64,000 nt of DNA, taken from Rouxiella badensis (GTDB lineage Bacteria; Pseudomonadota; Gammaproteobacteria; Enterobacterales; Enterobacteriaceae). The DNA lies in NCBI RefSeq assembly GCF_002093665.1, contig NZ_MRWE01000002.1, positions 186,001 to 250,000 on the forward strand. The letters are read 5' to 3'. Shown here piece by piece: positions 30,128 through 39,527 of this stretch; the stretch's first letter is position 1, and each line of letters begins with the position of its first letter. The position numbers were made by a program, and so were the translations under genes. The notes beneath the pieces are model-generated. The model saw only the letters and a program-made list of their open reading frames with translations. It was not told the DNA's origin and did no database searches.

Positions 30128-31693
30128 CTACGTGACAGGCGCTGGGTTAAACACCGCGAGGGCATTATGGAGCCCCCATTGATCTGACCAGGTTTTCTTA
30201 CGCCCGCTGGCGATATCCAGAATAAAGTGAAACAGCTCCCAGCCGACGTCCTCAATGGATGCATCACCGGTGGCGATAGTGCCGGCGTTGATGTCAATCA
30301 GATCAAACCAGCGGTTGGCGAGCGTGGTGCGAGTCGCCATTTTTATTACCGGCACCGCCGTCAGTCCGTAAGGCGTGCCGCGTCCGGTAGTGAAAACCTG
30401 CACGGTAATACCCGAGGCAACCTGCTGCGTTCCGCACACAAAATCACTGGCTGGGGTGGCGGCATAGATTAGCCCACGTCGGGTGGGTCGCTGTCCCGGT
30501 GATAGCACCTCGACAATAGCGCTGGTCCCCGACTTGGCAATCGAGCCGAGGGCTTTTTCGACCACGTTGGCAAGGCCCCCTTTCTTGTTGCCCGGAGACG
30601 GGTTGGCGCTGCGGTCGGTCATACCGGTAGCAAGATAATTGTCGTACCACGCCATCTCCTCAAGCAACCGTCTGCCGACCTGTTCGTCGACCACGCGCGG
30701 CGTGAGCAGGTGAATCGCATCGCGCACCTCGGTGACTTCAGAGAACATCACCGTTGCGCCACAGCGTACCAGCAGGTCTGAGGCGAAACCGACGGCAGGA
30801 TTGGCGGTCACGCCCGAGAAGGCGTCGCTGCCGCCGCATTGGGTGCCCACCACTAAATCGGACGCCGGACAGCTTTCCCGCTGACGTTTGTTGAGGCGCT
30901 GTAGGTGAAAGTCGGCCACGGTAAGAATATCGTCGACCATCGACTGAAATCCCACGTGCTGTTCGTCCTGTAGGCGGACCACCTTCGCGTCATCGAGAGA
31001 AATGGCCTGCACGTCGGACGTTCCCAGCAGCAGTTTTTCCGGCTGCAGCTTCTCACAGCCCAGACCAACCACCATGACTTCGCCGCCGAAATTCGGATTC
31101 AGGGCCAAATTGTGAATAGTACGGATGGGCACCACGGCAGCGGGCGCATTGATAGCCACGCCGCAGCCGTAAAGGTGATTGAGGCCGACGACACCGTCGA
31201 CGTTGGGGTATTTGGGCAGCAGACAGCGTTCGATAATCTTGACCACGTAATCCACCACGCCAGCCACACAGTGCACGCTGGTAGTGATGCCGAGCAGATT
31301 TTTAGTGCCTACGCTGCCGTCGGCGTTTCTGTAGCCTTCAAAGGTGTATCCCTCGAGCGGCGGCAGCGGTGCAGGGACTCGGGTGGCAAGCGGCAGACTC
31401 TCGAGCGTGGGGGCCTGCGGCAGCGCGACCACTGATTCGTCAATCCAGCCACCTTCGGGGATGTCGCGCAGGGCGTAGCCAATCACCTCGCCGTAGCGAA
31501 CAATATCTTCGCCCTGCAGAATTTTGTTTAGCGCCACTTTGTGGCCCTGCGGAATATGTTCCACCAGCACAAGACCGGAAGCGAACGCGGTACCGGCCGG
31601 CAGGCCGTTGTCGTTAACAATGATGGCAACGTTGTCGTCCTGATGGACTTTGATATACAAGGCCTCGGTGGCCTGCTCTTTTTTACGCGACAT
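30128..31693 (-). CDS. garD: galactarate dehydratase
   Basis: Iron-dependent dehydratase converting galactarate (mucate) to 5-keto-4-deoxyglucarate, the same intermediate as GudD. It is 521 residues: an N-terminal SAF-type domain (about 10-85), then the UxaA/GarD catalytic part with [24 protein letters not shown] and the conserved cysteine in [10 protein letters not shown]. It is divergent from garLRK and convergent with gudD. In E. coli garD stands alone next to garPLRK, so this arrangement is similar but lacks garP. Confidence 0.96.
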   Translation of the reverse strand: MSRKKEQATEALYIKVHQDDNVAIIVNDNGLPAGTAFASGLVLVEHIPQGHKVALNKILQGEDIVRYGEVIGYALRDIPEGGWIDESVVALPQAPTLESLPLATRVPAPLPPLEGYTFEGYRNADGSVGTKNLLGITTSVHCVAGVVDYVVKIIERCLLPKYPNVDGVVGLNHLYGCGVAINAPAAVVPIRTIHNLALNPNFGGEVMVVGLGCEKLQPEKLLLGTSDVQAISLDDAKVVRLQDEQHVGFQSMVDDILTVADFHLQRLNKRQRESCPASDLVVGTQCGGSDAFSGVTANPAVGFASDLLVRCGATVMFSEVTEVRDAIHLLTPRVVDEQVGRRLLEEMAWYDNYLATGMTDRSANPSPGNKKGGLANVVEKALGSIAKSGTSAIVEVLSPGQRPTRRGLIYAATPASDFVCGTQQVASGITVQVFTTGRGTPYGLTAVPVIKMATRTTLANRWFDLIDINAGTIATGDASIEDVGWELFHFILDIASGRKKTWSDQWGLHNALAVFNPAPVT

Positions 31694-31768
31694 AAACGGC
31701 TCCGGTAAGCAATGCGGCGACTATCCACCCATGACCAGAAATTATACGCAAAGCCACTGCATTGCTCA

Positions 31769-31784
31769 TTGTGCAACTGAACAG
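31769..31784. promoter_or_regulatory. candidate CdaR operator for garD
   Basis: TTGTGC-AACT-GAACAG: the left arm is identical to the cdaR palindrome and the right arm matches at four of six positions. Confidence 0.48.
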
Positions 31785-31831
31785 CTTTGCGCAGCTTAAA
31801 AGCGCTTTTATCTGGCAAATGTGTGAGCGAA

Positions 31832-31847
31832 CGTGACGTTAATCACC
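31832..31847. promoter_or_regulatory. CRP-like site between garD and garL
   Basis: CGTGA-CGTTAA-TCACC keeps eight of ten half-site bases of the CRP consensus at the correct spacing. Confidence 0.5.
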
Positions 31848-31944
31848 GTTTTTAGAGGGCGTTGCTATCCCGCTGAAAGAGTGTGATTCCTGTCCCATGC
31901 CCATGTGGTTATGCTAAAAAATTGCCGGTAACTCGCGGGGATCC

Positions 31945-31960
31945 TTGGGCGCTTGCACAG
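31945..31960. promoter_or_regulatory. candidate CdaR operator for garL
   Basis: TTGGGC-GCTT-GCACAG matches ten of the twelve arm positions of the cdaR palindrome. A GGATCC box lies just upstream both here and in front of the cdaR site, so the surroundings also look related. Confidence 0.52.
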
Positions 31961-32064
31961 TGTTATTTTGGCCTGCGCTTTTTATACTGAATTAACTTTT
32001 GAATGGCTGCATCAGCGACGCAGGCCGTGTCCGCATTTGTCGACCCCCATAATTGAGGTTCCGT

Positions 32065-32835
32065 ATGAGTAATCAAATGATTCCAAACCGTTTCCGTCAG
32101 GACCTGTTGGCGGGAAAAACCTTGATAGGTTGCTGGTCTGCCTTGTCCAATCCCATCTCGACCGAGGTGCTGGGACTGGCCGGATTCGACTGGTTGCTGC
32201 TCGACGGCGAACATGCGCCGAACGATATTTCCAGCTTCGTGGTGCAGCTCATGGCACTGAAGGACAGCCGCAGTGCGCCGGTTGTCAGGCCGCCGACCAA
32301 TGAGCCGGTGATTATCAAGCGTCTGCTGGATATCGGCTTCGCCAACCTGCTTATCCCGTTCGTCGAAACCCAGGCTCAGGCCGAGCTGGCGGTGGCCTCA
32401 ACGCGCTATCCACCGGCGGGGATTCGCGGCGTATCCGTCTCCCATCGCGGCAACATGTTTGGGACCGTGCCGGACTATCTGGCGCAGGCGAACGACCACA
32501 TCAGCGTCATCGTGCAGATTGAGAGCCAACGGGGCGTCGACAATATAGACGCCATTACCGCCGTCGAAGGTGTTGACTGTATTTTTGTCGGCCCGAGCGA
32601 CCTGGCGGCGGGGCTGGGGCATTTAGGCAATGCCGGTCATCCTGACGTGCAGTCTGCCATCAAATACATTCTTGAACGAGCCAAAGCGCACGGCAAACCC
32701 AGCGGTATTCTTGCCCCGGTTGAGGCCGATGCCCGTCGTTATATCGAGTGGGGAGCAACCTTCGTTGCCGTTGGCAGCGACTTGGGCGTTTTCCGCACTG
32801 CGACGCAGGCGCTATGCGACCGTTTCACTAAATAA
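32065..32835 (+). CDS. garL: 5-keto-4-deoxy-D-glucarate aldolase
   Basis: Class II aldolase of the HpcH family that splits 5-keto-4-deoxyglucarate to pyruvate and tartronate semialdehyde. It is 256 residues, the E. coli length. Family marks are [23 protein letters not shown] (metal-binding Glu) and [12 protein letters not shown] (metal-binding Asp). The start at 32065 has a GAGG site. First gene of garLRK; it joins the products of GudD and GarD. Confidence 0.96.
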   Translation: MSNQMIPNRFRQDLLAGKTLIGCWSALSNPISTEVLGLAGFDWLLLDGEHAPNDISSFVVQLMALKDSRSAPVVRPPTNEPVIIKRLLDIGFANLLIPFVETQAQAELAVASTRYPPAGIRGVSVSHRGNMFGTVPDYLAQANDHISVIVQIESQRGVDNIDAITAVEGVDCIFVGPSDLAAGLGHLGNAGHPDVQSAIKYILERAKAHGKPSGILAPVEADARRYIEWGATFVAVGSDLGVFRTATQALCDRFTK

Positions 32836-32850
32836 TTTGAGGGGAAAAGC

Positions 32851-33735
32851 ATGAAAATCGGATTCATTGGTCTGGGGATTATGGGCAAGCCGATGAGCAA
32901 AAACCTGCTCAAGGCGGGTTATTCGGTCGTTTTCCTTGACCGGCATAAAGAGACGACCGACGAGCTGCTGGCCGCCGGTGCCGAAAAGGCGGCAACCCCG
33001 AAGGCGGTGGCCGAAAAAAGCGACATCATCATAACCATGTTGCCCAATTCTCCGCAGGTGAAAGAGGTGGTGCTGGGGGAAAACGGCATTATCGAAGGTG
33101 CGCGTGAGGGCGCTATTGTCATCGACATGAGCTCCATTGCGCCACTTGCCAGCCGGGAAATCAGTCTGGCGTTGGCTGAGAAAAAAATCCACATGCTGGA
33201 CGCGCCGGTCAGCGGTGGTGAACCGAAGGCCATCGAGGGAACGCTGTCGGTCATGGTCGGCGGTGACAAGGCGGTGTTCGACACATGCTACGAGGTCATG
33301 AAATCGATGGCCGGTTCGGTGGTGCACACCGGAGAGATTGGGGCGGGTAACGTGACCAAGCTGGCGAATCAGGTCATCGTGGCACTCAACATTGCCGCCA
33401 TGTCTGAGGCGTTGGTGCTAGCGACCAAAGCGGGCGTGGATCCTTCACTGGTTTATCAGGCCATCCGCGGCGGGCTCGCCGGAAGCACAGTTTTAGACGC
33501 AAAAGCGCCGATGGTTATGGACCGCAATTTCAAGCCGGGTTTTCGTATTGATTTGCATATCAAGGATCTGGCGAATGCGTTGGATACCTCTCACGAGATT
33601 GGGGCACAACTGCCGTTGACTGCATCAGTGATGGAAATCATGCAGGCGCTAAGGGCGGACGGTCAAGGACAATCTGATCACAGCGCAATAGCACGCTATT
33701 ATGAAAATTTGGCGAAGGTGGAAGTCACCCGATAA
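32851..33735 (+). CDS. garR: tartronate semialdehyde reductase
   Basis: NADH-dependent reduction of tartronate semialdehyde to D-glycerate; beta-hydroxyacid dehydrogenase family. It is 294 residues: Rossmann motif GFIGLGIMGKPM at the N-terminus, substrate motif DAPVSGGEPKA, and catalytic Lys in GNVTKLANQ. It begins 15 bp after garL with a GAGGGG site. It could also act on related 2-hydroxy acids, but the operon fixes the likely role. Confidence 0.96.
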   Translation: MKIGFIGLGIMGKPMSKNLLKAGYSVVFLDRHKETTDELLAAGAEKAATPKAVAEKSDIIITMLPNSPQVKEVVLGENGIIEGAREGAIVIDMSSIAPLASREISLALAEKKIHMLDAPVSGGEPKAIEGTLSVMVGGDKAVFDTCYEVMKSMAGSVVHTGEIGAGNVTKLANQVIVALNIAAMSEALVLATKAGVDPSLVYQAIRGGLAGSTVLDAKAPMVMDRNFKPGFRIDLHIKDLANALDTSHEIGAQLPLTASVMEIMQALRADGQGQSDHSAIARYYENLAKVEVTR

Positions 33736-33814
33736 TCAACCAACGGGCGCGGCTCGGAATACAGCCGTGCGGATGGTTTCTGAAAAGTGGCTCGTTTCTG
33801 AAAATGGATAGCTT

Positions 33815-34954
33815 ATGAAAATAGTAATCGCACCGGATTCATTTAAAGAAAGCTTGTCGGCACTCGACGTGGCTACAGCCATCGAAAGTGGCTTTCGTGA
33901 AATTTTCCCGCAGGCCGAATATGTCAAACTGCCGGTTGCCGACGGCGGCGAAGGCACGGTTGAGGCTATGGTTGCCGCGACCGGCGGACGGGTTATCGAG
34001 GCCAACGTAACCGGCCCGCTCGGCGAACCGCTCAAAGCCTTCTTCGGGCTTTCCGGCGATGACAAGATAGCCTTTATCGAGATGGCGGCGGCGAGCGGCC
34101 TCGAGAGTGTGCCGCAGGACAAGCGTAACCCCTTGAAAACCACCTCTTACGGCACCGGCGAGCTGATTAAAAATGCGCTCGACCACGGCGTTGAACACTG
34201 CATTATTGGCATTGGTGGCAGTGCGACCAATGACGGTGGCGCAGGCATGGTGCAGGCACTGGGGGCCAGGCTGCTGACCGCAGACGGCAAAGAGATAGGC
34301 TATGGCGGCGGTGAGCTGAAGCATCTGGCTAATATTGACATCGGCGGGCTCGATAAGCGGATTAAAAAATGCCGCTTTGAGGTGGCCTGCGACGTCACAA
34401 ATCCGTTAACCGGTGACGAGGGGGCGACGGCAATTTTCGGCCCGCAGAAAGGGGCTACACCGGAGATGATCGCTCAGCTCGATGGTTATTTGAAACACTA
34501 TGCCCAAATCATCAAGAAAGATTTAGGCATCGACGTCGAACATGTTCCCGGTGCCGGTGCCGCCGGGGGAATGGGGGCGGCGCTGTACGGATTCTGTCAC
34601 GCTGAGCTACGTCAAGGCATTGAAATCGTGACCGAAGCACTGGGGTTGGACGCGCTGGTCAGAGACGCTACGCTGGTTATCACCGGCGAAGGGCGCATCG
34701 ACAGTCAAAGCATCAACGGCAAGGTGCCAATTGGCGTCGCGCGCGTTGCCAAACGTTATAACAAGCCCGTGATCGCCATCGGCGGCAGCCTTACCCAAGA
34801 TGTCGACGTGGTTTATGAACATGGGCTGGATGCGGTCTTCAGCGTGCTCTATAGCATTTGCACCCTCGAAGAGGCGCTGGACAACGCTGCCGATAACCTG
34901 CGCAAGTCCGCGCGCAATATTGCTGCCACCATTCGTCTGGCACAAAAATTTTAA
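33815..34954 (+). CDS. garK: glycerate 2-kinase
   Basis: Phosphorylates D-glycerate to 2-phosphoglycerate, which enters glycolysis at enolase (eno at 46253). It is 379 residues of the GckA/GarK class: N-terminus MKIVIAPDSFKESLSA, PVADGGEGT, GIGGSATNDGGAGM and GAAGGMGAAL. It lies 79 bp after garR, with a weak ribosome-binding site, and is followed by a terminator that closes garLRK. Confidence 0.96.
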   Translation: MKIVIAPDSFKESLSALDVATAIESGFREIFPQAEYVKLPVADGGEGTVEAMVAATGGRVIEANVTGPLGEPLKAFFGLSGDDKIAFIEMAAASGLESVPQDKRNPLKTTSYGTGELIKNALDHGVEHCIIGIGGSATNDGGAGMVQALGARLLTADGKEIGYGGGELKHLANIDIGGLDKRIKKCRFEVACDVTNPLTGDEGATAIFGPQKGATPEMIAQLDGYLKHYAQIIKKDLGIDVEHVPGAGAAGGMGAALYGFCHAELRQGIEIVTEALGLDALVRDATLVITGEGRIDSQSINGKVPIGVARVAKRYNKPVIAIGGSLTQDVDVVYEHGLDAVFSVLYSICTLEEALDNAADNLRKSARNIAATIRLAQKF

Positions 34955-34984
34955 TTCCCTGTCCAGGCAGACATTTTTAACCCC

Positions 34985-35019
34985 AAACCGGTGTCTTCAA
35001 AGGGAGATATCGGTTTTTT
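34985..35019 (+). terminator. rho-independent terminator after garK
   Basis: Twelve-bp stem AAACCGGTGTCT (34985-34996) with AGATATCGGTTT (35005-35016), two G-T pairs, 8-nt loop, then TTT. It separates garLRK from the next gene. Confidence 0.82.
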
Positions 35020-35108
35020 ATTGCATCCAGGCAGCGCCTGCTTAAAGCGGTTTCATCCGCAGGTTTTTTACGTTAATTTTTAGGCCTGTTATTTAACGAG
35101 AGCGCACC

Positions 35109-36416
35109 ATGTCAGAGACTTTTTTTGCCCGCCTACCGGCTAACACACACACCAAAGGGCTGGGTCTTCTGCCCGCCGATGCCCAGATGGGCGACATCGC
35201 CAGGCAGGGCTGGAACATCCTGCAGGAGCAGGTTAGCCTGCCGGTTGCCGTGCTGTCGGAAGAAAAAATCCAGCATAATCTGGCATGGATGCAAGAGTTC
35301 ATCGACCGCTATCAGGTCAAGCTGGCACCTCACGGTAAAACCACCATGAGTCCCGAGCTGTTCCAGCTGCAAACTGACGCTGGTGCATGGGGGATCACGC
35401 TGGCAACCGCGCCGCAGACCGAGGCGGCGTTTGCCCACGGCGTGCGTCGTGTGCTGATGGCAAACCAGCTGGTGGGGAAAGGCAATATGGCGATCGTCGC
35501 CGAGCTGATGCGCCGTGACGCCCATTTTGAGTTCGCCTGTATTGTCGATTCGGCGGACAACGTGGACGCCCTGGGCGAGTATTTTGCCGAAAGCGGCCAG
35601 ACGCTGCGCATTCTGCTGGAATATGGCGTGGTGGGGGGCCGAACGGGTATCCGCGATCGGCAGCAGGAAGACGCGGTGCTTGAGGCCGTGGCGCGCTGGC
35701 CTCAGTCGCTTTCGCTGGTGGGGATCGAGATTTATGAAGGTGTATTAAACGAAGAAGCGCCAATCCGCGAGTTCCTGCGCCATGTGGTTTCCAGAGCCGA
35801 GGCGCTGGCCGAAACGGGATGCTTCAAAGAGCCGGACGTTATTCTTTCTGGCGCAGGATCGGCCTGGTATGACGTGGTGGCAGAAGAGTTTAGCCGTGTG
35901 AACAAGCATCTCGACAGCGCCAGACGCCATACGCTGGACGTGGTGCTGCGCCCGGGATGCTACCTGACACATGATGTCGGTGCCTATCATCGTGCCTCCG
36001 ATCGCATCAAGCAGAATAACCCTGTGGCTCGCGAAATGAACTTTAGTTTGCTCCCGGCATTGCAGGTGTGGGCCTACGTGCAGTCACTGCCAGAGCCGGG
36101 CAGGGCGATTATCGGACTGGGCAAGCGCGACTCTTCGTCGGATGCCGGATTCCCGGTCGCTAGCGGCCATTATCGTCCTCAGAGCCGCATCAGTGAGGCC
36201 TATGCCGCCGTTGTACCTGCGCCAAAAGACTGGAAAATTTTCGCCATGATGGACCAGCACGCTTTTATGTCGATACCTGAAGACGCTGACATCAAGGTGG
36301 GTGACATGCTGTCGTTTGATATTTCACACCCCTGTCTGACTTTCGACAAATGGCGTCAGCTTTTGCTCATCAACGAACAGTTTGATGTGACGGGCTCTGT
36401 TTCCACCTGGTTCTAA
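35109..36416 (+). CDS. PLP enzyme of the D-serine dehydratase/D-threonine aldolase family
   Basis: Fold-type III PLP protein of 435 residues with an alanine-racemase-like N-terminal barrel and a C-terminal D-serine dehydratase-like domain. K77 in KLAPHGKTTM is the expected PLP lysine (family motif H-x-K-T). H384 (MMDQHAFM) and C409 (SHPCLTFD) are candidate metal ligands, as in zinc- or manganese-dependent members. Family members split D-3-hydroxyamino acids or release ammonia from D-serine-type substrates. The substrate here is unknown. It follows garK on the same strand after a terminator and has no CdaR-like site that I can see, so a link with diacid use is only positional. It is absent from E. 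coli K-12 gar and gud loci. Confidence 0.8.
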   Translation: MSETFFARLPANTHTKGLGLLPADAQMGDIARQGWNILQEQVSLPVAVLSEEKIQHNLAWMQEFIDRYQVKLAPHGKTTMSPELFQLQTDAGAWGITLATAPQTEAAFAHGVRRVLMANQLVGKGNMAIVAELMRRDAHFEFACIVDSADNVDALGEYFAESGQTLRILLEYGVVGGRTGIRDRQQEDAVLEAVARWPQSLSLVGIEIYEGVLNEEAPIREFLRHVVSRAEALAETGCFKEPDVILSGAGSAWYDVVAEEFSRVNKHLDSARRHTLDVVLRPGCYLTHDVGAYHRASDRIKQNNPVAREMNFSLLPALQVWAYVQSLPEPGRAIIGLGKRDSSSDAGFPVASGHYRPQSRISEAYAAVVPAPKDWKIFAMMDQHAFMSIPEDADIKVGDMLSFDISHPCLTFDKWRQLLLINEQFDVTGSVSTWF

Positions 36417-36424
36417 ATACACGA

Positions 36425-36643
36425 TATCTTTCGCACGGCAGATGCGTTAGCTTCCTCCGCTCACCCCGGTCACTGACTTGTGTCAGCTCCCGGGGATTCG
36501 CCTCGTTGCTGCCTTCCTGCCGCACGAAATCTATCGCGTATTATTGCCGCGCAGATGCGTTAGCTTCCTCCGCTCACCCCGGTCACTGACTTGTGTCAGC
36601 TCCCGGGGATTCGCCTCGTTGTCGCCTTCTCGCACAGCGAAAT
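36425..36643. repeat. two tandem ERIC elements at the 3' end of barA
   Basis: Two near-identical units 113 bp apart have cores at 36464-36495 and 36577-36608. Each core has outer arms CCCCGG/CCGGGG and inner arms CTGAC/GTCAG around TTGT. The flanks CGCTCACCCC and CGGGGATTCGC correspond to the classical ERIC-PCR primer sites. A 35-nt block (36525-36559) is repeated at 36638-36672, where it covers the barA stop and last codons, so the tandem unit includes barA coding sequence. Confidence 0.8.
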
Positions 36644-39409
36644 CTATCGCGTATTATTGCCGCGCAGATGCGCTTTAGCTTCACGGGTTACGTTGTCAAT
36701 TTCATCCAGCAGTTCTAACCATTCGGGTTCGAGTTCGGCGGTAGAAGCGTTTTTTCTTAGCTGTTGTTCGATGTAGAAACACAGCTGTTTTAAACGCGGC
36801 ACGCCGCTGTAGCTACAGCTGCCGTGCAGCTTGTGGATCAGCGCCAGAATATCGGCATCTTTTTCGCCCTGGGTAATGGCGGTCACGCGGTTGCTGACCT
36901 GCGGCAGAAAATCGAGCAACATTTGCAGCAGGTCGTTAGCCAAGGCCTCTTTATTGGCCGACTGACGCAGCGCCAGCGGCCAATCCAGAGTCTTGAGAGA
37001 CTCCACCGGCATCGGCTTGTCGAGTGGGGTAAAGCTGTGCTGCGCAATCGGTGTCTGCGAAGAGTGATGGCGCGCCAACACGACTTTCAGCATCGCTTCA
37101 TCGATGGGCTTCGACAGGTAATCTTCCATTCCTGCTTTGATAAACTGCTCTCTTTCGCCACTCAGTGAGTGCGCAGTCACGGCAACAATAGGCGTTTTGC
37201 TGTGGTGCGGAAGCTGGTGAATCAATTCGCTAGTGCGGATGCCGTCGATCTTGGGCATCTGAATGTCCATCAGAATCACGTCCATGCTGACGTTCTTCGC
37301 CAGCTCAATGGCCTCTTCACCGCTGTTGCACAGCAAGGTGGTTTCGACCAGTTCCTCGAGCAGCGCCCCGATAAGCTTGAGATTGGCAGGGTTGTCGTCG
37401 ACGGCCATCACCGTCATCGGCAGGCGTTGGCCGCGATGACCTGCGCCTTCGCCGTCCTGGCTGCTGTCTTCGAGCAGATACGGCATCAGTCGCACGCTCG
37501 ACACCGGCTTACTCACGCAGGCATATACGCCTTTACTTTTGAGCTGTTCGGCCGAAATCTGGAACTGGCTTGGCAGTGCCAGTATCAGGCGATCGCAGTG
37601 GCTTAACAGCTGTTGCAACCGCTCTTCGTAATCTTGCAGGTGGTGGTTGAGGCGAATTGGCATGCCATAAAGAATGAAATCATAGTGCTCGTCAGGCAAC
37701 AGCGCCTGACTGGTGCGGTGAATGACCTCGACCGGCGTGCTCGACAGCATCTCCTTCACTGCCTTGGCTGCTGTCGGATTCGCCTCGATGTAGGCCAGTC
37801 TTTTGCCCCTCAGGCAGCTCATCGACGGCGGCGCGTGGTGATGGCTTTCATTAAGCTCAAGCGTGATGTGGAACCAGAAGGTTGAGCCACGGTTAAACTG
37901 GCTGTAGAAGCTGATATCGCCGCCCATCTCCTTTACCAGTCGCTGGGTGATAACCAGCCCCAGTCCTGTGCCACCGTGGCGGCGGGTAATGCTGGCGTCA
38001 GCCTGTCGGAAGGCCTGGAACAGCTGCGACTGCTGTCGTTCTGAAATGCCGATGCCGGTGTCGTGAATCTGCATCTCCAATTCGACTTGCAGATTGTTTT
38101 GCGAGCGCAATTCCACATTGATATCAATGTTGCCATTTTCGGTGAATTTGATGGCATTTCCCAGCAGATTTGTGACAACCTGCTGCAGTCGCATCGGGTC
38201 ACCCAGCACGTTTTCCGGCACATTATTGTGCACATTAATGGTGAGTTCCAGGCCTTTGTCGTGAGCGCTGTGCGCCAGCAGAATCACCACTTCGTCGAGC
38301 ATTTCTCGCAGCGAGAACGGAATGTGTTCCAGTACCAGCTTTCCGGCCTCCAGCTTTGAGAAATCGAGTACGTCATTAATGATGGTCAAAAGGTTGTTGG
38401 CCGAACGTTCAATAGTCTGCAAATAGTCCGTCTGGGTGGGCGAAAGCTGTGTTTTTAGGGTCTGGCGGGTAAAGCCAATGACCCCGTTAAGCGGAGTGCG
38501 CAGCTCGTGCGACATATTAGCCAGAAACTCTGACTTTATTCGCGCGGCTTCCTGAGCGCGCTTCTTCGCCAGATCGAGCTCCACGTTCTGGATCTCCATC
38601 TGCTCCAGCGTTTCGCGCAGGTCTGACGTCGCCTGATCGATGTTTTGCTGCACCTCCTCATGATAGGCGGTCAGGGACATCGCCATCGAATTGATGCCAT
38701 TTTTCAGCATGCTTAGCTCGCCGAGCATGTTGCCCTCAACGCGACTGTCGAGCTGGCCGCGACGAATTCGGTCGACGGTGTTGACCATATTACGGATAGG
38801 CCCGGTGACGTCACGCATTAGACGATAGGCAAACAGGGTGGCGATGCCGAGGCACAGCAGCAGGAATAGGGTTGAGACAAAGGCCTCCTGATACTGCTGA
38901 AGTCGTACCGAGCTGAGGTCAAGCTCAATGGCGATGTAACCGAGATTGCGCTCGGGGGACCCGCGAAAGTCGCCATCGGGGGCATCGGTGTGGTTCTCCG
39001 CCAGGATCGGGGTGCGCAGTATCAGGGAGTCGCCCGAGCGTTCCTGGGTAAGCTCCTGCGGCAGCGGGTCGCCGCTTGCTACCTGCAAAAGGTCGGTGTC
39101 GCGCAAGGAATTCGAGGTGGCAAACAGGGCGTTGTTGCCGTCAAACACGCTGATTGCCCGCACGATATCGGAGTGGGTGCGGTGCAGCCGGTCGATAAGT
39201 CGGGTTATGGGAGCGCGCTCGCGAAACGTCATCCCGTACTCACTGGCGACCGCCAGGGGTTCTATAATACTGGCACCCGAGTCGATGAGCTGGTTCTGCA
39301 ATTCGTTGTAGCGATGCACGATAAAGAAGGTGCTGAGCAGCAAACCGATCATTAACGTCGGTGCCAGAATTAAAATCATCATCCTTGCCCGAAGGCTATA
39401 TTTGGTCAT
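36644..39409 (-). CDS. barA: hybrid sensor histidine kinase BarA
   Basis: Tripartite sensor that phosphorylates UvrY and so controls the Csr carbon-storage system in response to short-chain acids. It is 921 residues: TM1 near 10-30, a periplasmic domain, TM2 near 175-195, HAMP, a HisKA H-box ([13 protein letters not shown]), an HATPase domain ([16 protein letters not shown]), a receiver with Asp in ILMDIQMP, and a C-terminal Hpt domain with [12 protein letters not shown]. Its 3' end is part of a tandem ERIC repeat. It is divergent from rlmD. Confidence 0.97.
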   Translation of the reverse strand: MTKYSLRARMMILILAPTLMIGLLLSTFFIVHRYNELQNQLIDSGASIIEPLAVASEYGMTFRERAPITRLIDRLHRTHSDIVRAISVFDGNNALFATSNSLRDTDLLQVASGDPLPQELTQERSGDSLILRTPILAENHTDAPDGDFRGSPERNLGYIAIELDLSSVRLQQYQEAFVSTLFLLLCLGIATLFAYRLMRDVTGPIRNMVNTVDRIRRGQLDSRVEGNMLGELSMLKNGINSMAMSLTAYHEEVQQNIDQATSDLRETLEQMEIQNVELDLAKKRAQEAARIKSEFLANMSHELRTPLNGVIGFTRQTLKTQLSPTQTDYLQTIERSANNLLTIINDVLDFSKLEAGKLVLEHIPFSLREMLDEVVILLAHSAHDKGLELTINVHNNVPENVLGDPMRLQQVVTNLLGNAIKFTENGNIDINVELRSQNNLQVELEMQIHDTGIGISERQQSQLFQAFRQADASITRRHGGTGLGLVITQRLVKEMGGDISFYSQFNRGSTFWFHITLELNESHHHAPPSMSCLRGKRLAYIEANPTAAKAVKEMLSSTPVEVIHRTSQALLPDEHYDFILYGMPIRLNHHLQDYEERLQQLLSHCDRLILALPSQFQISAEQLKSKGVYACVSKPVSSVRLMPYLLEDSSQDGEGAGHRGQRLPMTVMAVDDNPANLKLIGALLEELVETTLLCNSGEEAIELAKNVSMDVILMDIQMPKIDGIRTSELIHQLPHHSKTPIVAVTAHSLSGEREQFIKAGMEDYLSKPIDEAMLKVVLARHHSSQTPIAQHSFTPLDKPMPVESLKTLDWPLALRQSANKEALANDLLQMLLDFLPQVSNRVTAITQGEKDADILALIHKLHGSCSYSGVPRLKQLCFYIEQQLRKNASTAELEPEWLELLDEIDNVTREAKAHLRGNNTR

Positions 39410-39527
39410 GAGGTTCCGATGTGGGAGAATTGGCGGCTGACGTATACCTAAAGTAATAGAAATTGCCGTAAATCGACAACTTCAGGCACGACGGGTATCA
39501 ATTTCATGAATCAGCATGCGAACAACA

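Larger units (their letters stand above)
31694..32064. promoter_or_regulatory. divergent garD/garL control region
   Basis: This 371-bp gap has no supported gene. It contains CdaR-like sites at 31769-31784 (76 bp from garD) and 31945-31960 (105 bp from garL), with a CRP-like site between them at 31832-31847. This symmetric layout suggests that both divergent promoters are activated together. Confidence 0.6.

Noticed and set aside
36478-36776. Open frames with MCQLPGIRL repeats at the barA 3' end
   Set aside because: They come from the two tandem ERIC units and the antisense of barA; no family resemblance.
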